Below are positions 22,298 to 32,400 of a stretch of 64,000 bases of DNA, piece by piece; position 1 is the stretch's first letter, and each line of letters opens with the position of its first letter. The position numbers were made by a program, and so were the translations under genes. The notes below the pieces were generated by a model. That model saw only the letters and a list, made by a program, of their open reading frames with translations, did not search any database and was not told the DNA's origin. This DNA is from Citrobacter koseri (GTDB taxonomy: Bacteria > Pseudomonadota > Gammaproteobacteria > Enterobacterales > Enterobacteriaceae). The stretch spans positions 321,577 to 385,576 of the forward strand of contig UAVY01000010.1 of assembly GCA_900446925.1 (NCBI GenBank), in the 5' to 3' direction.

Positions 22298-22368
22298 GAT
22301 GCCGGGTGGCGGTGTTACAAATGACGCGAGATACGTAGGCCGGATAAGCGCAGCGCCATCCGGCAATA
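22298..22368. repeat. REP elements between cyaA and cyaY
   Basis: One REP half (gatgccgggtggcggtgtt) is followed by a full unit at about 22333-22368 (ggccggataagcg...gccatccggc). They separate two convergent genes. Confidence 0.8.
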
Positions 22369-22372
22369 AAAC

Positions 22373-22693
22373 TTAGCGGAAGCTCACCGCTTCTCCAGCC
22401 TGTTGTGTCGCGGCCTGCTCCAGCAGATCCCAGAAGGTTTCGCCGCTGCGATCGCAAATCCATTCGTCGCCTTTCAGGTCAAAATGGTAGCCGCCCTGTT
22501 TGGTCGCCAGCCATACCTGGTGCAGCGGCTCCTGACGGTTGATGATGATTTTGCTGCCGTTTTCAAAGGTAATGGTTAGCACGCCGCCGTTGATTTCGCA
22601 GTCGATATCGCTGTCGCCGTCCCAGTCGTCCAGACGTTCTTCAATGGTCATCCACAGGGTGTCTGCGAGGCGATGAAATTCACTGTCGTTCAT
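22373..22693 (-). CDS. cyaY: CyaY, bacterial frataxin
   Basis: CyaY binds iron and IscS and tunes iron-sulphur cluster assembly. The intact 106-residue protein has the frataxin hallmarks: an acidic first helix ([25 protein letters not shown]), [19 protein letters not shown], and the WLAT...GGYHFD sheet. It is convergent with cyaA and divergent from lptM. Confidence 0.97.
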   Translation of the reverse strand: MNDSEFHRLADTLWMTIEERLDDWDGDSDIDCEINGGVLTITFENGSKIIINRQEPLHQVWLATKQGGYHFDLKGDEWICDRSGETFWDLLEQAATQQAGEAVSFR

Positions 22694-22831
22694 TGTTGTT
22701 TCCCGTTTTTTACGTGATGGCGGCAGTATAACCTGGAAGAATTCATGATGCAGTTTTCAGCCAACTCTTGCTTTTACGTCTTCTCCTGCGATGATAGAAA
22801 ACAGAAAGCATGAACTTACAGGCAATCCATA

Positions 22832-23035
22832 ATGAAAAATGTGTTTCAGGCACTCGCTGTACTTCTCACTCTGTTCAGCCTGACCGGCTGCGGTCTGAAA
22901 GGCCCGCTCTATTTTCCACCTGCTGACAAAAACGCGCCGCCGCCGACGCATGAGGTTGATTCACAAATCCAATCGACGACGCCCGATCAAAACGATCGCG
23001 CTACGGGAGACGGCCCTTCTCAGGTGAACTATTGA
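22832..23035 (+). CDS. lptM: LptM (YifL), small outer-membrane lipoprotein
   Basis: This 67-residue lipoprotein has a signal peptide with lipobox LTGC (Cys at residue 20) followed by GLKGPLYFPP, then a polar, disordered tail. In E. coli it binds the LptDE translocon and helps LptD mature with its correct disulphides. It precedes dapF by 36 bases and is probably cotranscribed. Confidence 0.94.
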   Translation: MKNVFQALAVLLTLFSLTGCGLKGPLYFPPADKNAPPPTHEVDSQIQSTTPDQNDRATGDGPSQVNY

Positions 23036-23071
23036 CGGTACGTTTCTGTCCCCGCGTAAATGGAGTGAATG

Positions 23072-23897
23072 ATGCAATTCTCTAAAATGCATGGCCTTGG
23101 CAACGATTTTATGGTCGTCGACGCGGTAACGCAGAATGTCTTTTTCTCCGCCGGAGTTGATCCGCCGCCTGTCAGACAGGCATCTGGGCGTGGGGTTCGA
23201 CCAGCTTCTGGTTGTCGAGCCTCCTTACGATCCTGAACTGGATTTTCATTACCGCATCTTCAACGCCGATGGCAGCGAAGTGTCGCAGTGCGGTAACGGC
23301 GCCCGCTGCTTTGCGCGATTTGTGCGTCTGAAAGGGCTGACCAATAAGCGCGATATCCGCGTCAGCACGGCCAATGGCCGGATGGTGCTGAGCGTCACAG
23401 ATGATGAGCTGGTGCGGGTGAACATGGGTGAGCCAAACTTTGAACCCGCGCAGGTTCCTTTTCGCGCCAACAAAGCGGAAAAGACCTATATTATGCGAGC
23501 GGCCGAGCAGACAATATTGTGCGGCGTGGTTTCAATGGGGAACCCGCACTGCGTGATTCAGGTCGATAATATCGACACGGCGGCAGTCGAAACGCTGGGA
23601 CCGGTTCTGGAAAGCCATGAACGTTTTCCAGAACGAGCGAATATTGGGTTTATGCAGGTTGTGAAGCGCGAGCATATCCGATTACGCGTTTATGAACGTG
23701 GGGCAGGAGAAACTCAGGCCTGCGGCAGCGGCGCATGCGCCGCCGTTGCGGTGGGTATTCAGCAGGGTTTGCTGGCAGAAGAAGTACGCGTGGAATTACC
23801 TGGCGGTCGCCTTGATATCGCCTGGAAAGGCCCGGGTCATCCGTTGTATATGACTGGCCCGGCGGCACATGTCTACGACGGATTTATTCATCTATGA
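23072..23897 (+). CDS. dapF: DapF, diaminopimelate epimerase (one frameshift)
   Basis: It interconverts LL- and meso-diaminopimelate for peptidoglycan and lysine. The two catalytic cysteines are in CGNGARC and [12 protein letters not shown] (Cys about 73 and 217). An extra C at 23148-23149 (ttctccgccgg) breaks the frame after NVFFS; correction gives [12 protein letters not shown] and 274 residues. The ATG at 23072 starts [13 protein letters not shown]. The stop overlaps the yigA start (ATGA). Confidence 0.95.
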
Positions 23898-24602
23898 AGC
23901 AACCAGGGGAAGAACTACAGGAAACACAGATGGAACTGGACGACCGGGCGGTCGTCGATTATCTACTGCGTAACCCTGAGTTTTTTATCCGTAATGCGCG
24001 CGCCGTTGAGGCGATGCGCGTTCCGCATCCCCGTGCGGGGTACGGTGTCGCTTGTTGAGTGGCACATGGCCCGCGCCCGGAATCATATCCATGTTCTTGA
24101 AGAGAACATGACGCTGCTAATGGAACAGGCGAATGCCAACGAAAGCCTGTTCTACCGTCTGCTGCATTTGCAGGGACGGCTGGTTTCCGCCAGTAGCCTG
24201 GATGAAATGCTGATGCGTTTTCATCGCTGGGCGCGGGAGCTGGGGCTGGCGGGCGCGACCATCCGGCTGTTTCCCGATCGCTGGCGACTCGGCGCGCCGT
24301 CGAATCATACCCATCTGGCGTTAAGCCGTCAGGCCTTTGAACCGCTGCGTATCCAGCGTCTGGGGCAGGCGCAACACTATCTTGGCCCATTGAATGGCCC
24401 GGAACTGCTGGTGGTGCTGCCTGAAGCCAAAGCGATTGGCTCGGTGGCGATGTCGATGCTGGGGCGTGATGGCGATCTGGGGGTCATACTCTTCAGTAGC
24501 CGCGATGTGCATCATTACCAGCAGGGGCAGGGGACACAGTTACTGCAAGAAATCGCCTTGATGTTGCCGGAACTGCTGGAGCGCTGGATTGAACGTGTAT
24601 GA
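23894..24602 (+). CDS. yigA: YigA, DUF484 protein (one frameshift)
   Basis: A cytoplasmic protein of unknown function with a predicted coiled coil near residues 55-85 and a GAF-like C-terminal domain, the DUF484 architecture. It lies between dapF and xerC with overlapping starts and stops on both sides, a conserved arrangement. The run at 24029-24032 has four Cs where three are needed (VPHPVRGTVS); correction gives 235 residues, as in E. coli. Confidence 0.92.
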
Positions 24603-25502
24603 CCGAATTATCGCTTTCTCAGGACGTTGCGCGCTTCTTGCGTTACCTGGGCGTAGAACGGCAACTTAGCCCCATTACGCTACTGAACTATCAGCGTCAG
24701 CTTGATGCCATTATCGCTTTAGCCGGAGAAACCGGTCTGCAAAGCTGGCAACAATGTGACGCTGCGATGGTGCGCGCTTTCGCGGTACGCAGCCGCCGTA
24801 AAGGGTTAGGGCCCGCCAGCCTGGCGTTGCGCCTCTCTGCTTTACGCAGTTTCTTTGACTGGCTGGTGAGCCAGGGTGAACTCAACGCTAATCCGGCGAA
24901 AGGCGTCTCTGCGCCGAAAGCGCCTCGTCACCTGCCGAAAAATATCGACGTGGATGATATCAACCGCCTGCTGGATATCGACCTCAACGATCCGCTTGCC
25001 GTGCGCGATCGGGCGATGCTGGAGGTGATGTATGGCGCGGGGTTGCGTTTGTCTGAACTGGTGGGGTTAGACATCAAACACCTCGATCTCGATACGGGCG
25101 AAGTGTGGGTGATGGGGAAGGGCAGCAAAGAACGGCGTCTGCCCATTGGCCGCAATGCGGTGGCGTGGATTGAGCATTGGCTGGATCTGCGCGGCCTGTT
25201 CGGCAGCGATGACGATGCGCTGTTTCTCTCAAAGCTCGGGAAACGGATCTCCGCGCGCAATGTACAAAAACGGTTTGCGGAGTGGGGCATTAAGCAAGGG
25301 CTGAATAGCCATGTCCATCCGCATAAACTGCGTCACTCGTTCGCGACCCATATGCTGGAGTCGAGCGGCGACCTGCGCGGCGTGCAGGAGCTGTTAGGCC
25401 ATGCCAATCTGTCCACCACGCAAATCTATACTCATCTTGATTTTCAACACCTGGCCTCGGTGTACGATGCGGCGCATCCACGCGCCAAAACGGGGGAAAT
25501 AA
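24599..25502 (+). CDS. xerC: XerC, tyrosine site-specific recombinase (one frameshift at the 3' end)
   Basis: With XerD it resolves chromosome dimers at dif, under FtsK control. The N-terminal SAM-like domain is followed by the catalytic domain with Arg ([12 protein letters not shown]), Lys ([10 protein letters not shown]), His-x-x-Arg (HPHKLRHSF), His (LLGHANLS) and the Tyr nucleophile (TTQIYTH). Four As at 25487-25490 instead of three abolish the stop and fuse the reading frame to yigB. Removing one A gives RAKRGK and TAA at 25500-25502, 300 residues. Confidence 0.95.
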
Positions 25503-26217
25503 TGCGTTTTTACCGGCCTTTGGGACACATCTCAGCACTCACGTTCGATCTGGATGACACCCTTTATGATAACCGTCCGGTTATCCTGCGCACCGAGCAG
25601 GAAGCGCTCACCTTTGTGCAAAACTACCATCCTGCGCTGCGTACATTGCAGAATGCCGACCTGTATCGCCTGCGTCAGGCGGTACGCGAAGCAGAGCCGG
25701 AAATTTATCATGATGTGACGCGATGGCGTCATCGCGCCGTGGAGCGCGCCATGCTGGAAGCGGGCCTGTCGGCGGAAGAGGCAATGGCGGGGCGAACGCC
25801 GCGATGATCAATTTCGCAAAGTGGCGCAGCCGTATCGATGTTCCGCAAGTGACGCATGACACGCTGAAGCGGCTTGCAAAAAAATGGCCGCTGGTGGCCA
25901 TTACTAACGGCAATGCGCAGCCGGAACTGTTTGGGCTGGGCGATTACTTCGAATTTGTGCTGCGCGCAGGCCCGGACGGGCGCTCTAAACCGTTCAGCGA
26001 CATGTACTCTCTGGCGGCGGAGAAGCTCAACATGCCGATCGGCGAGATCCTCCACGTCGGCGACGATCTGACGACCGATGTCGCCGGGGCGATCCGCTGT
26101 GGAATGCAGGCCTGCTGGATCAAACCAGAAAATGCCGACCTGATGCAGACCACTGACAGCCGTTTACTGCCGCATATCGAAATTTCACGGTTGGCATCTT
26201 TGACCTCGCTGATATAA
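25502..26217 (+). CDS. yigB: YigB, HAD phosphatase (FMN hydrolase) (one frameshift)
   Basis: YigB dephosphorylates FMN and other small phosphates; it belongs to the haloacid dehalogenase superfamily. Motif I is [10 protein letters not shown], motif II is ITNGN, and motif IV is GDDLTTDV. Its ATG overlaps the xerC stop. One G is missing from the run at about 25789-25792 (AMAGANAAM expected), so deletions as well as insertions occur. Corrected length is 238 residues, the E. coli value. Confidence 0.94.
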
Positions 26218-26229
26218 TCACCAGCAGTA

Positions 26230-26245
26230 TTGTATATATACCCAG
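26230..26245 (+). promoter_or_regulatory. LexA (SOS) box of uvrD
   Basis: TTGTATATATACCCAG corresponds to the known uvrD SOS box and differs from it only at the first base (C in E. coli). It lies about 60 bases before the uvrD ATG, so uvrD is probably damage-inducible here too. Confidence 0.8.
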
Positions 26246-26303
26246 CTTTTTGGCGGATGGCGCTGCGCTTATCCGCCCAACACACTTTTACGCGGCGGTG
26301 CCA

Positions 26304-28469
26304 ATGGACGTTTCTTACCTGCTCGAAAGCCTTAATGATAAACAGCGCGAAGCGGTGGCTGCGCCACGTAGCAACATGCTGGTGCTGGCGGGAGCGGGGA
26401 GCGGCAAAACCCGCGTGCTGGTTCACCGTATCGCCTGGCTGCTGAGCGTAGAGAATAATTCGCCCTATTCCATTATGGCCGTTACCTTCACCAATAAGGC
26501 GGCGGCGGAAATGCGCCACCGTATCGGTCAGTTAATGGGGACCACGCAGGGCGGGATGTGGGTCGGCACCTTCCACGGTCTGGCGCACCGTCTGCTGCGC
26601 GCGCACCATATGGACGCCAACCTGCCGCAGGATTTCCAGATCCTCGACAGCGAAGATCAGCTGCGCCTGCTCAAGCGCCTTATTAAAGCGATGAACCTTG
26701 ACGAGAAGCAGTGGCCGCCGCGCCAGGCGATGTGGTACATCAACAGCCAGAAAGACGAAGGGCTGCGTCCGCACCATATTCAGAGCTACGGCAACCCGGT
26801 GGAGCAGACCTGGCAGAAGGTTTACCAGGCCTATCAGGAAGCGTGCGATCGCGCAGGGCTGGTGGACTTTGCCGAACTGCTGCTGCGCGCGCATGAATTG
26901 TGGCTCAACAAGCCGCATATCCTTCAGCACTACCGTGAACGTTTTACCAATATCCTGGTGGACGAATTCCAGGATACCAACAACATCCAGTATGCGTGGG
27001 TTCGTCTGCTGGCAGGCGATACCGGCAAAGTGATGATCGTCGGCGATGATGACCAGTCTATTTACGGCTGGCGCGGGGGCGCAGGTGGAGAACATCCAGC
27101 GTTTCCTCAAGGATTTCCCGGGCGCGGAAACCATTCGTCTGGAGCAGAATTACCGCTCGACCAGCAACATCCTCAGCGCGGCGAACACCCTGATTGAAAA
27201 CAACAATGGCCGTCTGGGGAAAAAGCTGTGGACCGATGGCATTGATGGCGAACCGATTTCACTCTATTGCGCGTTTAATGAGCTGGATGAAGCGCGTTTT
27301 GTCGTTAACCGCATCAAAACCTGGCAGGACAACGGCGGGGCGCTGGAACAGTGCGCCATTCTCTATCGCAGCAACGCCCAGTCGCGCGTGCTGGAAGAGG
27401 CGCTGTTGCAGGCCAGTATGCCGTACCGTATTTATGGCGGTATGCGCTTCTTCGAACGTCAGGAAATTAAAGATGCGCTCTCCCTATCTGCGCCTGATCG
27501 CCAATCGTAATGATGATGCGGCGTTTGAGCGCGTGGTGAACACCCCGACGCGCGGTATTGGCGATCGCACGCTGGACGTTGTGCGCCAGACCTCGCGCGA
27601 CCGTCAGTTAACCTTGTGGCAGGCGTGCCGCGAGCTGTTGCAGGAGAAAGCGCTGGCTGGCCGCGCCGCAAGCGCCCTGCAACGCTTTATCGAGCTAATT
27701 GACGCGCTGGCGCAGGAGACGACAGATATGCCGCTGCATGTTCAGACCGATCGGGTGATTAAAGACTCGGGTCTGCGCATGATGTACGAGCAGGAAAAAG
27801 GCGAGAAAGGCCAGACGCGTATTGAGAACTTAGAAGAACTGGTGACGGCGACGCGCCAGTTCAGCTACAACGAAGAAGATGAAGACCTGATGCCGTTGCA
27901 GGCGTTTCTCTCTCACGCCGCGCTGGAAGCGGGAGAAGGGCAGGCGGATACGTGGCAGGATGCGGTTCAACTGATGACCTTGCACTCGGCGAAAGGGCTG
28001 GAGTTTCCGCAGGTGTTCATCGTCGGCATGGAAGAGGGGATGTTCCCCAGCCAGATGTCGCTGGATGAAGGCGGGCGCCTTGAAGAAGAGCGTCGCCTGG
28101 CCTACGTCGGCGTAACCCGCGCGATGCAGAAGCTGACGTTGACCTATGCGGAAACTCGCCGTCTGTATGGCAAAGAGGTCTACCACCGCCCGTCGCGCTT
28201 TATCGGCGAATTGCCGGAAGACTGTGTGGAAGAAGTGCGGCTGCGTGCCACGGTCAGTCGTCCGGTGAGTCACCAGCGGATGGGAACCCCGATGGCGGAA
28301 AACGACACCGGGTACAAGCTGGGACAGCGCGTGCGTCACCCGAAATTCGGTGAAGGCACGATCGTCAATCTGGAAGGCAGCGGTGAACATACCCGGTTGC
28401 AAATCGCGTTTCAGGGGGCAGGGCATTAAATGGTTTGTTGCTTCTTATGTTCAATTCGAAAATGCGTAA
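26304..28469 (+). CDS. uvrD: UvrD, DNA helicase II (three frameshifts)
   Basis: A 3'-5' superfamily 1A helicase used in nucleotide excision repair, mismatch repair and clearing RecA filaments. Walker A AGAGSGKT is at residues 29-36, motif II is VDEFQDTN, motif III DDDQSIYGWRGA, and the C-terminus holds LHSAKGLEF and VGVTRAMQKL. Insertions are at 27074-27079 (five Gs), 27484-27486 (ccc, ALSYLRL expected) and 28412-28416 (five Gs). Correction gives 720 residues ending FENA at TAA 28467-28469. The ATG of MDVSYLLESL is chosen by family; longer in-frame starts are not supported. Confidence 0.95.
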
Positions 28470-28617
28470 CTTTCAGAAAAATATCATTATTTTGTAATAA
28501 TCTGCTAGCCTTATACGCTGAAGGGCAATAATTGTTCTTCAGCGTTTCGTTGCGTGTTGACGTCAAATTTTTGCTGGCGTAACATGCGCGCACGATTACG
28601 CTAAGAGGACATTCGCC

Positions 28618-28674
28618 TTGGACACACCCAGTAGATGCTGGCTCATTATCCTGTCATTCAGGATCAACTCCTAA
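28618..28674 (+). CDS. corL: CorL leader peptide
   Basis: An 18-codon ORF starts at TTG (reading MDTPSRCWLIILSFRINS) behind AAGAGGA at seven bases' spacing, a good ribosome-binding site. It fits corL, the regulatory ORF reported in the Salmonella corA leader, where failure to translate it exposes Rho sites. Its stop codon lies inside the 5' arm of the hairpin that follows, so a ribosome finishing corL would open that hairpin. The start codon was inferred from spacing. Confidence 0.75.
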   Translation: MDTPSRCWLIILSFRINS

Positions 28675-28702
28675 GGCTATCCCTTTTTGCTGATAGCCTT
28701 AG
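28671..28702 (+). other. Leader hairpin overlapping the corL stop
   Basis: CTAAGGCTATC at 28671-28681 and GATAGCCTTAG at 28692-28702 form a perfect 11-base-pair stem around a ten-base loop containing five Ts. No T run follows the stem, so it is a regulatory fold rather than an intrinsic terminator. Confidence 0.8.
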
Positions 28703-28829
28703 CGGTTGTCAGCGACCTTCTCTTTTTTCCCGTCGCGCTGAGTCAGGCTGTTTAATGGTCTGAAACCCAATTTGTTTCTGTGTGCCCACCCGAACTGTCC
28801 GATATTTTTAAGCATTGGGAGTCCCGGTC

Positions 28830-29780
28830 ATGCTGAGCGCATTTCAACTGGAAAATAATCGACTGACCCGGCTGGAAGTCGAAGAGTCACAAACCCTGAT
28901 TGATGCCGTATGGGTCGATTTGGTCGAACCGGACGACGACGAGCGACTGCGCGTACAATCTGAACTGGGCCAAAGCCTGGCGACACGTCCTGAACTGGAA
29001 GACATCGAAGCATCCGCGCGTTTCTTTGAAGACGAAGACGGGCTGCACATCCACTCCTTTTTCTTTTTCGAAGATGCGGAAGACCACGCCGGTAACTCCA
29101 CGGTGGCATTCACCATTCGCGATGGCCGCCTGTTTACGCTGCGTGAACGCGAACTGCCCGCTTTCCGTTTGTACCGTATGCGCGCCCGTAACCAGGCGAT
29201 GGTGGACGGCAATGCCTATGAATTACTGCTCGACCTGTTTGAAACCAAAATCGAACAGCTGGCGGATGAAATTGAAAACATCTACAGCGATCTGGAAGAA
29301 CTGAGCCGAGTGATCATGGAAGGGCATCAGGGCGATGAATATGACGAAGCGCTCTCCACGCTGGCGGAACTGGAAGATATCGGCTGGAAAGTTCGCTTAT
29401 GTCTGATGGATACCCAGCGCGCGCTCAACTTCCTGGTGCGCAAGGCGCGTCTTCCGGGGGGGCAACTGGAGCAGGCGCGTGAGATCCTGCGCGATATCGA
29501 GTCCCTGCTGCCGCACAACGAATCCCTGTTCCAGAAGGTGAACTTCCTGATGCAGGCGGCGATGGGCTTCATCAACATCGAGCAGAACCGCATTATCAAG
29601 ATCTTCTCGGTGGTATCTGTAGTGTTCCTGCCGCCGACGCTGGTGGCGTCCAGCTATGGGATGAACTTTGAGTTTATGCCGGAGCTGAAGTGGAGCTTTG
29701 GTTACCCTGGCGCGATTATCTTTATGATCCTTGCGGGTCTGGCGCCGTATTTGTACTTCAAGCGTAAGAACTGGCTGTAA
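28830..29780 (+). CDS. corA: CorA, magnesium/cobalt/nickel channel
   Basis: The main constitutive Mg2+ channel, a homopentamer with a large cytoplasmic funnel. The intact 316-residue protein starts at ATG 28830 ([12 protein letters not shown]) behind GGGAG; an in-frame ATG-like start 15 bases upstream has no family support. Two C-terminal membrane segments flank the YGMN selectivity motif ([12 protein letters not shown]), and the tail is basic (KRKNWL). It is convergent with rarD. Confidence 0.97.
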   Translation: MLSAFQLENNRLTRLEVEESQTLIDAVWVDLVEPDDDERLRVQSELGQSLATRPELEDIEASARFFEDEDGLHIHSFFFFEDAEDHAGNSTVAFTIRDGRLFTLRERELPAFRLYRMRARNQAMVDGNAYELLLDLFETKIEQLADEIENIYSDLEELSRVIMEGHQGDEYDEALSTLAELEDIGWKVRLCLMDTQRALNFLVRKARLPGGQLEQAREILRDIESLLPHNESLFQKVNFLMQAAMGFINIEQNRIIKIFSVVSVVFLPPTLVASSYGMNFEFMPELKWSFGYPGAIIFMILAGLAPYLYFKRKNWL

Positions 29781-29782
29781 TA

Positions 29783-29857
29783 TTGCGCCCGGTGGCGCGT
29801 CGCTTACCGGGCCTACCGATCCCGTAGGCCGGATAAGCGTAGCGCCATCCGGCACGC
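29783..29857. repeat. REP pair (BIME) between corA and rarD
   Basis: gcgcccggtggcgcg...accgggcctac and gtaggccggataagcg...gccatccggc are two inverted REP units between convergent genes. E. coli K-12 has yigF and yigG in this neighbourhood; nothing like them is seen here. Confidence 0.85.
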
Positions 29858-29859
29858 TT

Positions 29860-30754
29860 TTATCCTCGAACTTTGCGTCTTTGTGTATAAATCGCATCCA
29901 TCACAAAAATCGCCAGCGCCACCCAAATAAAGGCGAACGTCACCATCTTATCGGCGCCCGGTATTTCTCCATAGAACGTCACGGCCAGCAGGAACATCAG
30001 GGTTGGGCCAATGTACTGGAAAAAACCCAGCGTGGAGAGGCGCAGGCGCGTCGCCGCCCCGGTAAAGCACAGCAGCGGTACCGTGGTGACGATACCTGCC
30101 GCAATCAGCAACAGATTCAGCGACAGCGGATTCTGCCCCATATGGCTGGTTGGGCTATCCGCGATGCCAAACAGATAAATCGCGGCGACCGGCAATAGCC
30201 ACAGCGTTTCGATCAGCATCCCCGTTTGTGCTTCAACCGCAATCTTCTTACGTACCAGGCCGTAAAACGCAAAGCTAAACGCCAGCCCCAGTGCGATGAT
30301 CGGCAGAGAGCCGAAGGTCCAGAGCTGCACCAGTACGCCGCAGGCCGCCAGAATCACCGCCAGCCACTGCATACGACGGAAGCGCTCGCCGAGGAACAGC
30401 ATTCCCAGCAGAATGTTAACCAGCGGGTTAATAAAATACCCCGAGGCTGGCTTCCAGCATATGGTGGTTATTGACCGCCCAGATAAAGAGCAGCCAGTTT
30501 CCACCGATCAGCACGGCTGACAGCGCCAGCATGAAAATTTTCTTCGGCGTTTGCAGCAGTGTTTTAACGCCAGACCACTGGCGGCTGATGCTCATTAGCG
30601 CGATCATAAAGAAAAATGACCAGATCACGCGGTGCGTCAGGATCTCGTCTGCGGGCACGTAGTAAATCAGTTTGAAGTACGCGGGTGCGATGCCCCAAAT
30701 AAAATAGGCGGCAAGAGCGAGTAACACGCCCTGCCGCGTTTGCTTAGCATCCAT
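29860..30754 (-). CDS. rarD: RarD, EamA/DMT-family permease (one frameshift)
   Basis: A ten-segment inner-membrane transporter of the drug/metabolite family; the name comes from chloramphenicol sensitivity in Pseudomonas and its substrate is not established. The start MDAKQTRQGVLLALAAYF is conserved. The run at 30438-30441 has four Cs (plus strand) where three are needed (EASLGYFINPLVN); correction gives 297 residues. yigI lies upstream on the same strand. Confidence 0.93.
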
Positions 30755-30797
30755 CGGGAAAACTCATATCAGAAATGTAACAACAGTTTACCTGTTT

Positions 30798-31271
30798 TTA
30801 TCCCACCATATAAGTTGCGGTCGCACTGGCAATGTAAAGCTGTTCTTCGTTGTGCAGTTCCACACGCGCCACAGCCGACTTTATTGCCCGCGCGCAACAG
30901 GCTGCTGGTGGCGGTGAAGCGGTTGCCTCTGCCCGGGCGCAGGTAGTCAACGCGCAGATCGATAGTTCCCATAACGCGACATGCGCTGGCGTAGCTCGTC
31001 TTCGCTGATGGTCTCATGGCGGGTCAGCGTGCTGCCCACGCACACCAGTCCGGCGGCGACGTCCAGCGCGGAGGCGATTCACCCCCCACCGTTGTAAAAT
31101 ACTTTGCGCCCAGTTGCCTACCATCATCGGCTGATTGTTAAAGGCCAGTTGGGCAAACTCCTTTTCATAGCGTTCCAGCTCCAGTCCTAATGCCCGGTTA
31201 AAAGGCATATGGTAAACAAACATCTCGCCCACCAGTTTCAGGGCCTGCTCAGCGGTAAGTACGGAAGACAT
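30798..31271 (-). CDS. yigI: YigI, hotdog-fold acyl-CoA thioesterase (six extra bases)
   Basis: A small cytoplasmic thioesterase of the PaaI/hotdog type, reported to act on medium- and long-chain acyl-CoA in E. coli. Reading from [18 protein letters not shown], the frame breaks around 31079-31106, where four extra bases (an A, two Gs and an A) disturb ILHGGVIASALD. Further extra bases lie near 30971 ([16 protein letters not shown]) and at 30875-30876 ([15 protein letters not shown]). Removing six bases gives 155 residues ending ATATYMVG, the family length. It is one of the most damaged genes here. Confidence 0.88.
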
Positions 31272-31438
31272 ACGATTCCAGACACTCCATTAGTTAATGA
31301 AATGTTGATATTATGCTTCTTATTTGTTGTTTTCTACTTTAAGAGAGGATAACTAAACAGGGATTAAGTAAGTATGTAGAATGGCTGGCAGATAATTATA
31401 CCATTCAACACTTATTGCGTTCAGGAGAACACGACCGG

Positions 31439-32310
31439 ATGCGGGCGATTTTGGGTTGGTTATTACCAGCAGCAATGATGCCATTGGCTGTATATGCGCA
31501 GGAAGCGACAGTGAAAGAAATTCATGACGCGCCTGCGGTACAGGGCAGTATTATCGCAAACATGTTGCAGGTGCATGATAATCCCTTCACGCTTTATCCT
31601 TATGATACGAACTACCTGATCTACACCAATACCAGCGATCTGAACAAAGAAGCGATCAGCTCTTATAATTGGTCTGAAAACGCGCGCAAAGACGAAGTGA
31701 AGTTTCAGCTGAGCCTGGCCTTCCCGTTCTGGCGTGGGATTGTTGGGCCAAACTCCGGTGCTGGGGGCGTCGTATACGCAGAAATCCTGGTGGCAGTTGT
31801 CCAACAGCGAAGAGTCTTCGCCGTTTCGTGAGACTAACTACGAACCGCAGTTGTTCCTCGGCTTTGCCACGGATTACCACTTTGCAGGCTGGACGCTGCG
31901 CGATGTGGAGATGGGGTATAACCATAACTCCAACGGGCGTTCCGATCCGACTTCGCGGAGCTGGAACCGCTTGTATACGCGTCTGATGGCGCAAAACGGT
32001 AACTGGCTGATGGAAGTGAAACCGTGGTACGTCGTTGGCGGCACCGGCGATAACCCCGATATCACTAAAATATATGGGCTACTATCAGCTTAAAATCGGC
32101 TATCACCTGGGAGATGCGGTGCTGAGCGCGAAGGGTCAGTACAACTGGAATACCGGTTACGGCGGGGCGGAAGTGGGGTTAAGTTACCCGATGACGAAAC
32201 ATGTGCGTCTCTATACCCAGGTATACAGCGGCTATGGCGAATCGTTAATCGACTATAACTTTAATCAGACGCGTGTCGGCGTGGGTGTTATGCTGAATGA
32301 CATATTCTGA
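31439..32310 (+). CDS. pldA: PldA, outer-membrane phospholipase A1 (two frameshifts)
   Basis: A 12-stranded barrel that degrades phospholipids misplaced in the outer leaflet. A signal peptide of about 20 residues ends at VYAQEA. The catalytic His and Ser are in YNHNSNGRSDP, and the C-terminus ends in an aromatic (GVMLNDIF) as barrels do. Insertions are a G at 31757-31758 (GPNSVLGASYTQ expected) and an A at 32067-32070 (DITKYMGYYQ); correction gives 289 residues. CAGGAGA precedes the ATG. Confidence 0.94.
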
Positions 32311-32350
32311 TCTGCGCAATGATTGTGTTTAAAACATTGCAGTTTCTTTC

Positions 32351-32379
32351 GCAGGCGCTGAAAATAGCGCCTGTTTTTA
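32351..32379 (+). terminator. Intrinsic terminator after pldA
   Basis: CAGGCGCT pairs with AGCGCCTG around GAAAAT, followed by TTTTTATTT; it lies between pldA and recQ. Confidence 0.88.
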
Positions 32380-32400
32380 TTTCAGGCAAACGGGGTTAAT

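Larger units (their letters stand above)
28470..28829 (+). promoter_or_regulatory. corA mRNA leader region
   Basis: This 360-base region holds the corA promoter and a long leader with the corL ORF and a strong hairpin, both listed separately. In Salmonella, translation of corL sets whether Rho ends transcription before corA, linking CorA synthesis to Mg2+. A C-rich, unstructured stretch after the hairpin (28703-28800) is compatible with Rho loading. Confidence 0.7.
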
